A stretch of DNA of 64,000 nucleotides from positions 1,003,785 to 1,067,784 of the forward strand of contig NW_022985182.1 of NCBI RefSeq assembly GCF_010093535.1, given 5' to 3'. This document shows positions 1 through 10,294 of this stretch, one piece after another. Within the stretch, counting starts at the first letter, position 1. The number at the start of each line of letters is the position of its first letter. A program made the translations under genes and the position numbers. Source of the stretch: Lindgomyces ingoldianus. Its lineage: Eukaryota > Ascomycota > Dothideomycetes > Pleosporales > Lindgomycetaceae. The notes beneath the pieces are model-generated. The model was not told the origin of the DNA. It was given only the letters and a program-made list of their open reading frames with translations, and did no database searches.

Positions 1-1373
1 TCCTCTCTCCAGATTCTCCCACAGTAAGCCTACTTGTCTCCCAGGAAAATCCATCCACTAAACCTTCAAGAATCTGGTATAATTGGCGAAATAAGAGCAC
101 CGATGGCCTCCCACTTTCAATGCTGATGCTTTGGTCTTCTTGTAATGATCCTCTATTTTTAACGTTTAACACGAGGACTTACAAATATAGGTGCTGTACC
201 CTTCGGTGTATACGCAATTGTTCAGGTGAGCTACTCGCAACCGGACGATTCTTCTACGACTGACCCTCGGCAGCGATTCAACTTCGCGCTTCAATTCCAA
301 CCTCAATGCTTTGGTGCCCTCACATTAATCTGCTGGGGTCAAGCACTCGTATACTCCCAGTGTGTTCTAACCCGCTCTACGCTCTCGCTCTCATACTGAT
401 GGATGGAAAGCCGATGGAGAACGTGGACGGCCACTCTTGCAACGATTTCCGTTGCCCTTGGACTCGGTCTGATCGAGCTAGTTCTCATAATCACTCTTCG
501 AGTAAGACGAATCAGCTACACCGTTGGCTGGAGACGTTGCTAACCTAAGAGGCAGAGACCCTACTATAACGGTGTGAAATGGCCTATGATGATGATGGCA
601 ATCATTGCGTCTGTGATGCAAGCCGCTGGGCTCATTCTTCCGTACTTCGAGCTGGCTAAGCGAAATGGCCGTGTCATTGGCATTAGTATGTGCTCCCCCC
701 TCAAGTCTCATAGCCAACGATGCTAAGATGCCCTAGATTTCATCTTCCTCGCCGTGGATTATTCTGGGGCGTTTTTCTCCGTCATGGCATTAGGTAACAT
801 TGCTCCATCATTCCATCATGATACTTCGCGTCTTGGCGACGTACAATCTTGGAAGCCTGTCTGACCGCAACTAGTCGCACAAAATACCTTTGATATCCTC
901 GGAGGTTCGCTTTATATTGTTTGGTCAGTCGAGCCCTTTCCCACACAGAGACGCCGCTAGCTATTACATTTGGTCGCCCAGAACCTATCTTTACGGTAAT
1001 GAGCGTTCACTGACACCATGAAAGCATGTCCCTCGAGACTGGAATCTTCCTCTCCCACTGGATCTGGCTCTGGCGCGTCCGGCATATACGTCGCGAGGCC
1101 AAGAAAGCGGGGGTGTCCTACGACGAATACATTGCTAGACACCCGTTCAAGAAGCTCAGGCGTTCCGATTCAGTCGATGTAATCGCTGATGTTGAAGCAT
1201 GCCCTGTCGATTCGAACCGAAATTCCACCATCACACCCTTGGAGAAGTGCAGGATGAAACCAGCGAAAGGCTCCCTCGACTTCACCAAAACGGAGGTTGC
1301 TAACCTCGACCCTGCAATAATAGGCCAGGGGAATCAACCTCAGAACACTGCAGATTCCGCTGGCCGGGTCTAA
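1..1373 (+). CDS. PQ-loop repeat membrane protein (5' end outside window)
   Basis: Fungal PQ-loop family integral membrane protein, probably a small-molecule transporter of the cystinosin/Ypq class or a relative. Exons: 1-23, 71-141, 191-225, 274-359, 411-501, 550-685, 737-793, 875-923, 1025-1373. The joined frame gives 298 residues plus TAA. The first PQ-type repeat reads LPQIWYNWRNKSTDGLPLSM and the second LILPYFELAKRNGRVIGINF, each followed by a hydrophobic segment. All introns are GT-AG and 47-101 bp; intron phases agree at every join and there is no internal stop. The C-terminal about 100 residues, after GIFLSHWIWLWR, are basic and then polar, so likely cytosolic. The true start lies upstream of the window. 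The substrate cannot be inferred. Confidence 0.8.
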
Positions 1374-2409
1374 GAGGTAGATGTAATCAAGATAATGCCA
1401 AAGGAGAATCACGAAACACGACTTTGAATCAATACCATGGAGCTGGAGTCCCGGTCATCTGCCAACATCGCTTTTGTATTCCAGTTGCTCTCACGACCCA
1501 CTCAATATTCACCCTTTCAGAAAACGAAAAGCACTCTCATTACACAATTTCCAGGGTAAACAGCTTTTCGTTCAATCAAAAGCGTTTCATCTTAGCCTCA
1601 GAAGCGCCAGGTTCAGTCATTTCATCAATGTACTATTACGGGCTCTTTCAATCTTCATCTAGTTCGTATATTTTTAAGTTCATCCAGAGATCTGTGGGTG
1701 GTATTTGTCTTTAAGAATCTTTGCTACCGGTTCCTTACCTACAAGACGCATTCGCAGCGCTGAAATTTTAATTGGACTGGCAATTGAAATAGGTTACGAG
1801 TATAATTAATGCGACGGATTCTTTTCTCCTCTGCGGTATCTTTCCAAGCTTTTCGGGCGTCAAGAGGACAAAACTTTCAGGGTCTACTAGTGCCACTAGC
1901 AGTAATGAAATTCTATTTGACCGCAAACGCTTGAGTCGCGAACAAACAACTAACTACTCAAATCTGTGAAATAGAAACGCAAGATGACCAATGAGTTGCT
2001 GACATTTCCTCCACGTAGTTTACCCCGATTTAGCGTCCTCGGTATATGTCGGTGATAGCGGGGCAATTAGGCAATCCCTTTTCAGCAGCCGACCTCGGGA
2101 TGATTGTCGTAAAGCTAATTGCAACGCTTAGTTCTTGATCTTAAGTACTGTACTTAGCTGCAGAAAGTCTCATCCCAAAGCCCTTTTTGCGATATACTCT
2201 CGTCCAAATTTAGTCCAGCAAACCCAGCACATTCCGTAAATACCCACTGCTACCTACCATAGGCTAGGGTCCACAATTCCAAACACAACCTTGGAATAAT
2301 TTCAAGGGATTCTGAAATTATATATCCTTCAAAACATCCCACATTCTATCCCCTAACTCACCCTTCCCCAATCACTTATGTACCTTCCCAAATAAAATAA
2401 AAATAAAAA
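1374..2409. other. intergenic region with phosphatase promoter
   Basis: No convincing gene. A short open frame (about 1424-1714, +) has no splice logic or recognisable motif. The last 120 bases before the phosphatase ATG are C/T-rich and then A-rich (AAATAAAATAAAAATAAAAA), a common fungal core-promoter and leader composition. Confidence 0.5.
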
Positions 2410-3806
2410 ATGTCACTATCCCTCCCAACACCCCCCTTCTACGCCATCCCGAATATCAACAACCTGCGCGATGCGGCCCTTTTCCCTGGTGGCCTCCCAA
2501 CCACTACCGGCGGTAAAGTCCGTCCCGGAATTCTGTTTCGCTCAGCCGATGTCTCGCAACTAGATCGCGGCGGCTGGAAAGCTATGAGAGAGATTGGGAT
2601 TGGGCATGTTTTTGATTTGAGGAGTAAGCCGGAGGTGGAGAAAGTGTGGAGGGGTGTTACAGGGGATAGGAGGGAGGAGGGGGGGGAGGGGAAGAAGGAG
2701 GGAGAGGGGCAGGAAGGGGTTGATGTTGATCCAATGGGGGTTCGCCCCGGATGGATTCAGATGATGGAAGCGGAGGGCGTGGAGAGAACGTGGGTGCCGG
2801 TTTTTGAGGAGAGTGATTATAGCCCTGAGAGGTTGGCAGAGAGATATTTGAAATATATGGGAGAGGGTGTTGAGGTTGGTACTTTTTCTTGAGCCACTTT
2901 GGAGCATGTATTCGGGGATTTGTGGCACTTGTCGTTCTAGTTTCGATTCTGAAATAAGAGACGCTTTGACGTTTCGAGAGATGAGAGAATGAGGTGGAGG
3001 GTTTTTTGCTTCGTTCTTTTTGCTAAACGACATTACTCGTAGCTAGAAAGGAAGCTCATACGCTAACAAGAACACAGGGTTTCGTCCAAGCCTACCACGA
3101 CATCCTACTCCACGCCGGCACCTCCTTCCGCACCATCCTCCTCTACCTCGCCAACCTCCCACCACCCACCCCTATCCCGACACTCGACACCCCCAAACCA
3201 TCTACGTTCCTCTCCAACGACCCCTCTGCCCCAACACCCCAAATCACCACGACTAACCAGCCCCTCGGCGCTTTAATCCACTGCACAGCCGGTAAAGACC
3301 GCACCGGTATCTTCTTTGGTATCCTACTCTCCTTCCTGGGTGTCCCCATCCCGACCATCGCCGCAGAATACAATCTCACAGAAACAGGCCTCCAGCATGC
3401 CCGTGACGGCCTTGTTGCCCGCCTCATGAAATCCCCCGGCTTCAAGAAATACACGCTGACTCAGATGGCTGGGAGGGAAATGAGTGCCACAGAGCTTGCG
3501 GAGCTGATTAAGTCGAAGGGGAGTCATATAGGTGGTGATGAGGGGGAGAGGGAGAGGGTTGATGGGGAAGAAAGTGCTGGTGGTGCGGGAGAGGGGGAGA
3601 TGGAGAAGGAGATTCCGAAGGAGGTGTTGGAGAAGGGGAGGAAGGCGGCGTTGAGGATGGTGGGGGCGAGGGTGGAGAGTATGGTTGAGGCGTTGGGGAT
3701 GGTGGAGAGGGAGTGGGGGAGTGCAGAGGGGTATTTGAGAAGGGTTTGTGGATTGGGGGATGAGGAGCTGGAGGATATAAGGAGGGTGTTGGTTGTGGGT
3801 GGGTGA
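2410..3806 (+). CDS. tyrosine/dual-specificity protein phosphatase (Y_phosphatase3-like)
   Basis: Single-domain protein phosphatase of the fungal IphP/Y_phosphatase3 type. It would hydrolyse phosphotyrosine or possibly phosphoinositide; the substrate is unknown. Exons 2410-2874 and 3078-3806 give 397 residues. The N-terminal NNLRDAA and LFRSADVSQLD blocks and IGHVFDLRS are family signatures. The catalytic P-loop HCTAGKDRTG (CX5R) lies in exon 2 near residue 212. The 203-bp intron is long for this window but has a clear AACACAG acceptor that restores GEGVEGFVQAYHD. Two low-complexity inserts rich in G, E, K and R (codons near 2650-2730 and 3540-3610) produce long purine runs on the coding strand and a spurious Pro/Ser-rich open frame on the other. 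ATG 2410 is the first start and directly precedes conserved sequence. Confidence 0.88.
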
Positions 3807-4221
3807 TTGTGGGTGGGGGGAAGGGAGGTTGTAGTTGGGGGAGGGAATTTGGAGATGGCTTGGGACACAGTTCTGGAAAGATTAAGGGTGAGATAATGAG
3901 TAATATGAAAGACCGTAGATCAGAAATGTCGAATGATGCGAGATCGGATAGTATTCGGAAGGTTAAAGCCATGCAAACTGTAATGTATTTCTCTAGCACT
4001 GGCCCTGCTAAACGCACTTTAGTACAGCGCGCACAGAATCCAATACCATTCCAATTTTCGACTCAATCTTGGCCATACCGAAAAGGTAGGTATTCCAAAG
4101 TTCCGAAGCCGCAATTTTGTGAAGACTACACGTCCTCAGTAGACGCCGAATTCGTCTAGGCGGTCATTTTCAGATCCTCTCAACATTTCTCGGGATCCTG
4201 GCAAATCTGCGCAGTGAAATG
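3807..4221. other. intergenic, convergent 3' ends
   Basis: About 415 bp between the phosphatase (+) and the crystallin-like gene (-). The first 80 bases continue the G-rich bias of the phosphatase tail. I see no gene; open frames here are unsupported. Confidence 0.4.
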
Positions 4222-4844
4222 TTACTGCTGATCCCCAGCCTTATTGCATATAATCCCCTTGACCTTGTCGTTGTACTTTTTGCCCACATTCTGGTTGCCG
4301 GCGGGGGTAACTGTAAGCACTTGGACATTGTGCTTGGTCTTGCAATCCTTGGTTCTATTTGATAGTTAGTATACCACCGTTCGAGATACCGAGACATTAA
4401 AACATAGGCGAGCGGCAAAATTGTGAGACTTACAAGAACAGCGAGCACTCAACCCCCTGCGCCGGTTGCAAGGACGACATGTCCGGGAATTCGGCGCTGA
4501 GATCTCGACACCGATCGGGGAGGAGGACGAGATCGCGCCACACGCCTCCATAGTTCATGTGCTCGAATACTCGGACCTGCTTTTTGTTAGCCACGCCTTC
4601 TTGCCCTGGGTATGAGATCCCCGCTCTTGGGCTTGGGGAAAAGGATCAGAGGTAGGATAGAGATAAGAGCTCGTACCTTGGGAAGGTTGTTCCGAGTAAC
4701 AAGATCCCCGGAGGGGGTTTCAGGCATATCGAGGGCGTTGGAGTTGCCTAGAGCTTCAATGATAATGCTACGCGTGTTCATCTTCAGAATCGGCGTTGCC
4801 GCGGTGAGAGGGAGAAGGAAAGTGAGGAGTGACGCGAAGAGCAT
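4222..4844 (-). CDS. small secreted beta/gamma-crystallin-like protein
   Basis: Three exons: 4844-4677, 4579-4434, 4354-4222 (148 residues). The N-terminus MLFASLLTFLLPLTAATP is a good signal peptide. The mature part contains VRVFEHMNYGGVWRDL, the F-x-x-x-x-Y/F-G-G pattern that opens a beta/gamma-crystallin Greek-key motif, and four cysteines in the last 80 residues (DRC, VEC, KDC, IIC) that could pair as two disulfides. Introns have GTACGA/GTAAGT donors; the first has CTAAC just before the acceptor, leaving CAG either as exon or as part of the acceptor (one residue uncertain). A longer upstream open frame exists, but this ATG starts exactly at the signal peptide. The role is unknown; small Cys-containing secreted proteins of this shape are often candidate effectors or cell-wall stress proteins. 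Confidence 0.72.
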
Positions 4845-5652
4845 GGTGCTAGAGACTAGATGATTTAGTAGGAGTGTTGGAGGTATTACTGAAATGACTC
4901 GAACAAGAATTGTAGGGCTGGAGGGCTGTTGACGTTGAGAGTTGTGATGATGGTGGAAAGGAGATTGAGATGGAGCGGGAGGTGGAAGGGTGAAACGATG
5001 AACAAGAAATGGGCATCGACCGTGCGACACCGGTAGGGTGACTCTTTCCATACCTCGTGGGGGGAAATTCTTGTGTCCATGCTTTAAAATCTGATGATCT
5101 TTCCCAAGGTCTCGAAGCACCTTCTTGATGTACTTTAGAAACTCCATTGATTGCTTCTAAACGGGAGTAGAAAGGAAACGACGATTAACAAAGACTAAGG
5201 TCTAAGATAGGGGTTCCCAGTCTGCAGGTCCCTGTTAGGTGTATAGCAGCCCAAGAGTGAATGAAAGGGGAAGTAAAGACTGAGCTTGAAGCCTTGTGTT
5301 ACCATAGCTACGGATGTATGCAGACATTCGCCACTATGCTAGTTCAGTCAGTTTACGCGCGCTAAAGCTATAATTCAGGTCGGTGAAAGGGTATAATTCT
5401 CCGCATGGCCTCACTTTAGATCTAGAGTATAGCGCTAGGAGGGTATGAAGGATAAGGGGATTGCTAACTAGGAAGATATGATTCTGGGGTTTCGCGATGA
5501 TCCTGCTGCCTAGGACAAAGGGAAAGACCAGCACGTTGTAGTCCGGCTTCCAAAAAGGAATCTAGAAAGGAGATCATCCGATAATAGGGGACAAGACCTG
5601 CGGAGGTTGAAATATGAGGACAACAAATTCCTGTAAACCCTAAACAAAACCC
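4845..5652. other. intergenic region
   Basis: About 800 bp upstream of the crystallin-like gene and downstream of the small membrane-like gene, both on the minus strand. Nothing recognisable. An open frame reading through 4845-5147 (-) is an in-frame extension of the secreted protein and lacks conserved features. Confidence 0.4.
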
Positions 5653-6340
5653 TTAGGAAATCCATTGACCACCCACCTCCTTCCACCCCGCAACTCTCTT
5701 CGTCCCTACGTACCTAGTGTCTAGGAGACTTTCTCTAGATACGCTAGGTTTCTTATATACTATTTCTGTGGCTATGGTATATTCACCAAGCCAGATGGCG
5801 AATCTGCTTTCAAGGAAGGGGGAGTGCAGTCCGATGTTCTGGGTCGCCAAAAGCATTGCTAAGGTGATTTTACCCAGGGCGGGCGCAAGAACTAAGCCTG
5901 TAGATAATGTCAGTCAGAGTCGGAGTTTGAGGCGAATGGAGGGAAAGATACTTACGTGGATATCCTGCAGCTGTGGGTGGCTGCCGTACCACGGTTAGGA
6001 TCATCAAATCACTGATATACTATTGATATTCCCTCAACTGCATGGAGAATCGAGTAAGCCAAGCCTACAATTTTGCGTCGAGTGACTGGCACCTTCTACC
6101 CCCTAAAGCTAGTCTCCGACAGTACGCGCTGTCTTTCGTAAACATTCACCTATTGGTTTGATGCTTATGCATGAAGAAATTGATGCTGGACGTGAATTAT
6201 CGTACTTTCATGGGTGTGGTGGCTGGTGTCGCTTTGGGTATGGAAGGTTCGGACAGGCCCAGTATCCCTGTGTTGGCCGCAAGTGGCTCCCACGGCAAGG
6301 AAGGCGAAAGAGTCGCTCTGATGTGTGTGAAGGAGTACAT
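5653..6340 (-). CDS. unrecognised small membrane-like protein, three exons
   Basis: I do not recognise this gene. The model 6340-6206, 6019-5956, 5897-5653 gives an uninterrupted 147-residue protein. The second intron (5955-5898) is strong: GTAAGTATC donor, CTGACTGAC branch region, CTACAG acceptor. It joins PPTAAGYP to RLVLAPALGKITLAMLLATQ, a hydrophobic helix. The first intron (6205-6020, 186 bp) is weaker, using GTACGA and AATAG. The N-terminal 45 residues are Pro/Thr/Ser-rich. The C-terminus after IVYKKP may instead splice onward, since GT-rich sequence follows. An open frame on the opposite strand covers exon 1 but has no partner exons. The function is unknown. Confidence 0.4.
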
Positions 6341-6854
6341 CGTTGTTCTGGATATTGGTTGAACATGTTGTGGGTTGTAGGAGAGTTAAACCTTCGATTG
6401 TTCGTCCACAGAGACATGGTGATTAATAGATGCTATTAGGAAATTGTGATGGGGTAGGGGTGGGAAGAACGAAGGAAGGAGGACTGTTTGGTGGGCAATG
6501 CAGAGAATGTGTCACATCTGTGCTGTGAAAGTGATGGTCAATTTGAGGATATCCGAGTATCTGAGGATCCGAGGAGGCCTCGCCGACCAAAAACCAGCGA
6601 TTTGATATCACTAAGCTATATGGCTGATAAAATTTGGTCGACGAAAGAGATAGATTTACGAAGTAGGCTATGTTGAGGGTATAAAACCATGCTGATCCCA
6701 AAACGCACACAAAAGAGCGAGAAGATCTGGGATATGGATACCCTCAAATCATCAAAAGATCTACGAAATATTCATCGTAGACTTTGACCTGTATTCAACA
6801 ACGTCGAATGAAACATACAAGCCTCTGGCCCCAGCAACCCTCGAAACCGCGGCT
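6341..6854. other. intergenic region
   Basis: About 510 bp between the dynein light intermediate chain stop and the small membrane-like gene (same strand). It presumably holds the DLIC 3' UTR and the small gene's promoter. No further gene is supported. Confidence 0.4.
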
Positions 6855-8629
6855 CTATGTGTTACCGCGGGGGGTGTTGGAGGCAGAATTTGTGCCTTTG
6901 TTAATCAGTCCAGCGAAAAACGAGGCAAGCTTATCGTTGTCCATCTTGGGATCATGGGCAGGTGGTGGCGTTAATGGAGCTTCGGGAGATGCTGTGCGAT
7001 TTGCTTCTCGATCCTGCATGCCCCCCTTGATCAGCTCGAACGTTCGCCAGAGAAAGAGGACAAGAAAGGCGGCTTACCTGCAATCGCTTGACCATTTCAT
7101 CCGCATTTACTTGAATGCCACCCATATTGAACTGAACAGGTCCAATGTGTTCTTCCACAACGCCGCTCACGTCCTCATTCCAGGTCATGTATGAGGCATT
7201 ATCCTTCTTCCGGGCGTTCTTGATCTTCTGTTCGTTCTCATCTTCACGGCGCAGCACTTCTAGAGTGGCTAGCTGTTCTGCGAGGAAGGCCTGCGCGTCT
7301 TTGCTGGCGACTTCAACTCCGTTGGCTTGTTTCGAGTGTAATGCAGAGAGAGGGAAGTCTTGTTCGGGGTTGCGGATCGTCTCCTCGTAGATAGACGTAG
7401 CTGAAGGGCCTTCATCCTGTTGCCCAGGCCCTCCATTTGCTGCAGATTCATCCTCTACTGCAGCTTCGCCATTCGCTGCAGCCATCATATGTCGCGGAAT
7501 GTCAATGTCGATGGACCATTTCTGGCTGACTCCCTCAACATCAAACCCCTCTCTCAAGATCCGTATCTTTCCCCATGAGTCCCAATTGGGTGGTACCAGC
7601 ACTCGGTCCCGGTCGATGACATTGTGTTTTAGTTGCTTCTGTTTTAAGAGTGACTTGATTCCAAGTGTCGAGTGGACCAAAGTCTGGAGAGATCCTGGAG
7701 CAGAAGGCATCGTGTACACCAAGCTGGCGCCATGCTTGAGGAGAATTGTACGCATATACTGCAAAATGAAGTCAAACTCCTCCTCCTTCCACCCACGCTC
7801 CTTCTCTAGAGCTTCAATCTTGTCGGCATTTTGACAAACGACGCAAAGAGGGATGCCCAGAGGCTCGTCCCATTCTCCCGGCCCAAGCGGTACTTTGACA
7901 TTATCTGAAGCACTGCTTCCTGCCCCCTCGGAACCCCCGAGGCCGCGCCCCTTGTCTTGTAACAAGGAGATGTTCTCCTCCAATACTTCTTTGGATGCAT
8001 CGTCGAGAGACAGAATAAGAGACCGTAGGACGCGGATCCAGTCACGCAGTTGCCGTATCCAGAGCCATGGGTGATTCCAGTCGAGGAGAATGACTACAAG
8101 CATATGAGGTAGTGTGCGAGGATTAAGATAGGGTTTGATCAGGGGGGTAAATGAGGGCGAAGGGTTCGCGAGGAGGTAGAGCGAGAGGCGGGCGAGGGTA
8201 TCTGCGTCTGATTAGCTCCCGCATCGGGAAGTCTGAGGAAGAAGCGTATTTACCTTCATGATCCGTGTCAAGAACGTCCTGGTACGTGTAACCGAGGGCA
8301 AACTGGTTGGCAATGGGGGGGGCTCGACCGCGATCTGGAGGCCTCCGGTTGCTGGATGGGTCGGTCGAGACTGATTCTAAGAACTCACGCTGTGTTTCTG
8401 GGGTTCCGCCTGCAAGACGAGCTTGTCAGCATCCATCCCATTGAGCTTCGCTAGTTATGTCCATACCTAGAACGAGGAGGCTCTTCTCAGGCAGCCTTTT
8501 CCCACTCGAAATGTTGTCGAGCATGGGCTTCCATATCTCCTCCTTCTCCTGATCGCTGCTTCCTGGCCGGCCATGTATCCCCGATTGCCTCGACGGAAAA
8601 TTGGAGGTTCGGCGTGACGCGCTCGCCAT
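6855..8629 (-). CDS. cytoplasmic dynein light intermediate chain
   Basis: Dynein light intermediate chain, the subunit that joins the dynein heavy chain to cargo adaptors for minus-end transport of nuclei and endosomes along microtubules. Exons 8629-8467, 8409-8254, 8201-7078, 7013-6855 give 533 residues. Exon 1 carries the degenerate P-loop region EKSLLVLGGTPETQREFL, split by the first intron inside the glycine run. The Ras-like body contains VVILLDWNHPW, LCVVCQNADKIEALEKERGW and LKHGASLVYTMP, all characteristic of fungal DLIC. The C-terminal adaptor-binding end carries MDNDKLASFFAGLINKG, the conserved short amphipathic helix. All introns are short GT-AG and keep frame. It diverges from the Ist3-like gene across a 307-bp shared upstream region. 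Confidence 0.9.
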
Positions 8630-8936
8630 GGCGGAGGTGCTTCGGAGGTCTCAGGGCGCGGACGGCGCGGTGGTCTCTAGAGATGGGCAGAGGTAATACA
8701 AGCTGTTCAATGAAAGCGTGGTCACAAGGGAAACGGAAGACACTACATGCGACGAAGAGGTTTGTGGGGTGGGGGAAGTTGACGTGGTGACCTCTTGCTG
8801 CACAGGCATGCAGGGAAGCTCTTCGCCGAAAGTTCACGCTAAGACGGAACTTTTGAGCTTGGATCTGGAGCCTCGACTTCGGCAGCCACCACCGCCCATT
8901 CACTCACCCACCAGCCTCTGCTGGCTCTCCAACGCA
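8630..8936. promoter_or_regulatory. shared divergent upstream region (DLIC / Ist3-like)
   Basis: 307 bp between two divergent start codons, so both promoters and leaders must lie here unless leaders overlap coding DNA. The minus-side half is GC-rich. An open frame runs from 8718 into the Ist3-like gene but lacks conserved residues, so it is treated as leader. Confidence 0.5.
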
Positions 8937-9992
8937 ATGAACACGATCCGCAACATTCAGAACCTCAACAAGCGCGAGCTTGAAGAGGGCGTCAACCCCG
9001 AAGCCTCCTGGCACACCGACTACCGCGACACGGCATTCATCTACGTCGGTGGCCTGCCATTCGAGCTCTCCGAAGGCGACATCATCACCGTATTCTCGCA
9101 ATTCGGTGAGCCAACATGGATCAAGCTTGCGCGCGACAAAGAGACGGGCAAGTCAAGAGGATTTTGCTGGATCAAATATGAAGACCAGCGAAGCACCGAT
9201 CTGGCGGTGGATAATCTGGGCGGGGCTACAGTCATGGGCAGAATCTTGAGGGTTGATCACGCGCGGTACAAGCCGCGGGATGATGAGGACATGAAGGACA
9301 ATACGATGGGCGATGTGAAAATGAGCGATGAGGAGGAGGACGGAAGGAGGAAGAGGCGGCGAACCGACAGTGAGAGCGAGAGCGAGGACGAGCGCCCCAT
9401 GCTGCCCGAAGAGATCCAGCTTGCGAAACTCATTCGGGATATAGATGACGAGGACCCGATGAAGCCGTCCATGCTTAAAAGCCAGCAGGAGAGAGTTGAT
9501 GCCGCGCTTAACAAATACAACAAGACTAAGAAGAAAGAGCGGAAACATCGCCATTCGAGACGAGGCAGGAGCAAAGAGCGCCACCGTGACCGCGATCGCC
9601 GGCGCATCAAGGATGATGTAGATGAAGATAATCAGACCAAGTCACGTCGACAAGACAATTTTGGGGATAGACATCGGGATAGTTTGCCAGAGAGACAGAG
9701 CACCGGAGACAAGGGCAGGGACGACGCGTTGAGGCCCTCGAAGTCAAGGCACAGGGGCGACTCAAGGACGAAGGAACGTGATCATGACCGACGCCGAGGC
9801 AAGTCTGACGATGAGGAGGGTAAAACCACAAGGTCAAAGCAACCGTCCCGACGGGATCGGAGACATCGGAGGCATAGCTCTTCTTCATCTCGAGAATACT
9901 CCGAGGAGGACTGTCGGCGGGGGTATGGTACTTCCGATCACCGTCAGCGGGAGAGTCGCCGTGAAGATCGCCCACATAAACGAACGACGTAG
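8937..9992 (+). CDS. U2 snRNP / RES-complex RRM protein (Ist3/RBMX2 type)
   Basis: RNA-recognition-motif splicing factor of the Ist3 (Snu17)/RBMX2 family, the core of the RES complex that acts on pre-mRNA retention and splicing in the nucleus. Intronless, 351 residues from ATG 8937. The family N-terminus (IRNIQNLNKRELEEGV) precedes one RRM with RNP2 FIYVGGLP and RNP1 SRGFCWIKY, then AVDNLGGATVMGRILRVDH. The rest is a charged tail rich in Arg, Asp, Ser and Lys, with RD and RS dipeptides, far longer than yeast Ist3 (about 148 residues) and closer to fungal and metazoan RBMX2. An upstream in-frame ATG at 8718 would add 73 unconserved residues; I chose 8937 because conservation starts there. It converges with the sugar transporter, with 302 bp between stops. 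Confidence 0.88.
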   Translation: MNTIRNIQNLNKRELEEGVNPEASWHTDYRDTAFIYVGGLPFELSEGDIITVFSQFGEPTWIKLARDKETGKSRGFCWIKYEDQRSTDLAVDNLGGATVMGRILRVDHARYKPRDDEDMKDNTMGDVKMSDEEEDGRRKRRRTDSESESEDERPMLPEEIQLAKLIRDIDDEDPMKPSMLKSQQERVDAALNKYNKTKKKERKHRHSRRGRSKERHRDRDRRRIKDDVDEDNQTKSRRQDNFGDRHRDSLPERQSTGDKGRDDALRPSKSRHRGDSRTKERDHDRRRGKSDDEEGKTTRSKQPSRRDRRHRRHSSSSSREYSEEDCRRGYGTSDHRQRESRREDRPHKRTT

Positions 9993-10294
9993 GTTCTAGC
10001 TCTCCCATCGCACAATTCTCGCAAATGCATAGGCTCACTCGAGGGCCTGTATGATTTATCTCCAAGGTCCTGGAGTATGCCTTCCTTACTGGAGCATGAG
10101 CTAGTCATTTATAAATGACGGATCATTTTCGTAGAAGCAGACCCTCCATTGTGCGTGCCCCCGCTGTTTCCTTCGCCAGTTCCCCTCGCTCCTTCCCTAT
10201 TCTTCCCTCTCCTCCCCAACCACGTCCGCACCGCGTCGGCAGACATACTATGGAATATTTTCGAAGACCATGAATTCCATCTACTGCGGCTTCC
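9993..10294. other. intergenic, convergent 3' ends
   Basis: 302 bp between the stop of the Ist3-like gene (+) and the stop of the sugar transporter (-). No gene seen. The C/T-rich stretch around 10150-10220 could serve 3' processing on the plus side. Confidence 0.4.

Noticed and set aside
1424..1714. Short plus-strand frame after the PQ-loop gene
   Set aside because: No homology-like motif, no splice continuity, and it overlaps another equally weak frame.
3508..4017. 169-codon minus-strand frame rich in Pro and Ser
   Set aside because: It is the antisense of the G-rich phosphatase tail; codon composition follows the purine runs, and there is no domain.
6171..6362. Plus-strand frame of 63 codons overlapping exon 1 of the small membrane-like gene
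   Set aside because: It looks protein-like, but no partner exons exist on this strand, while the minus strand has strong splice sites joining frames.
9153..9610. Minus-strand frames of 117-143 codons
   Set aside because: Antisense to the RRM gene, whose conserved motifs prove the coding strand.
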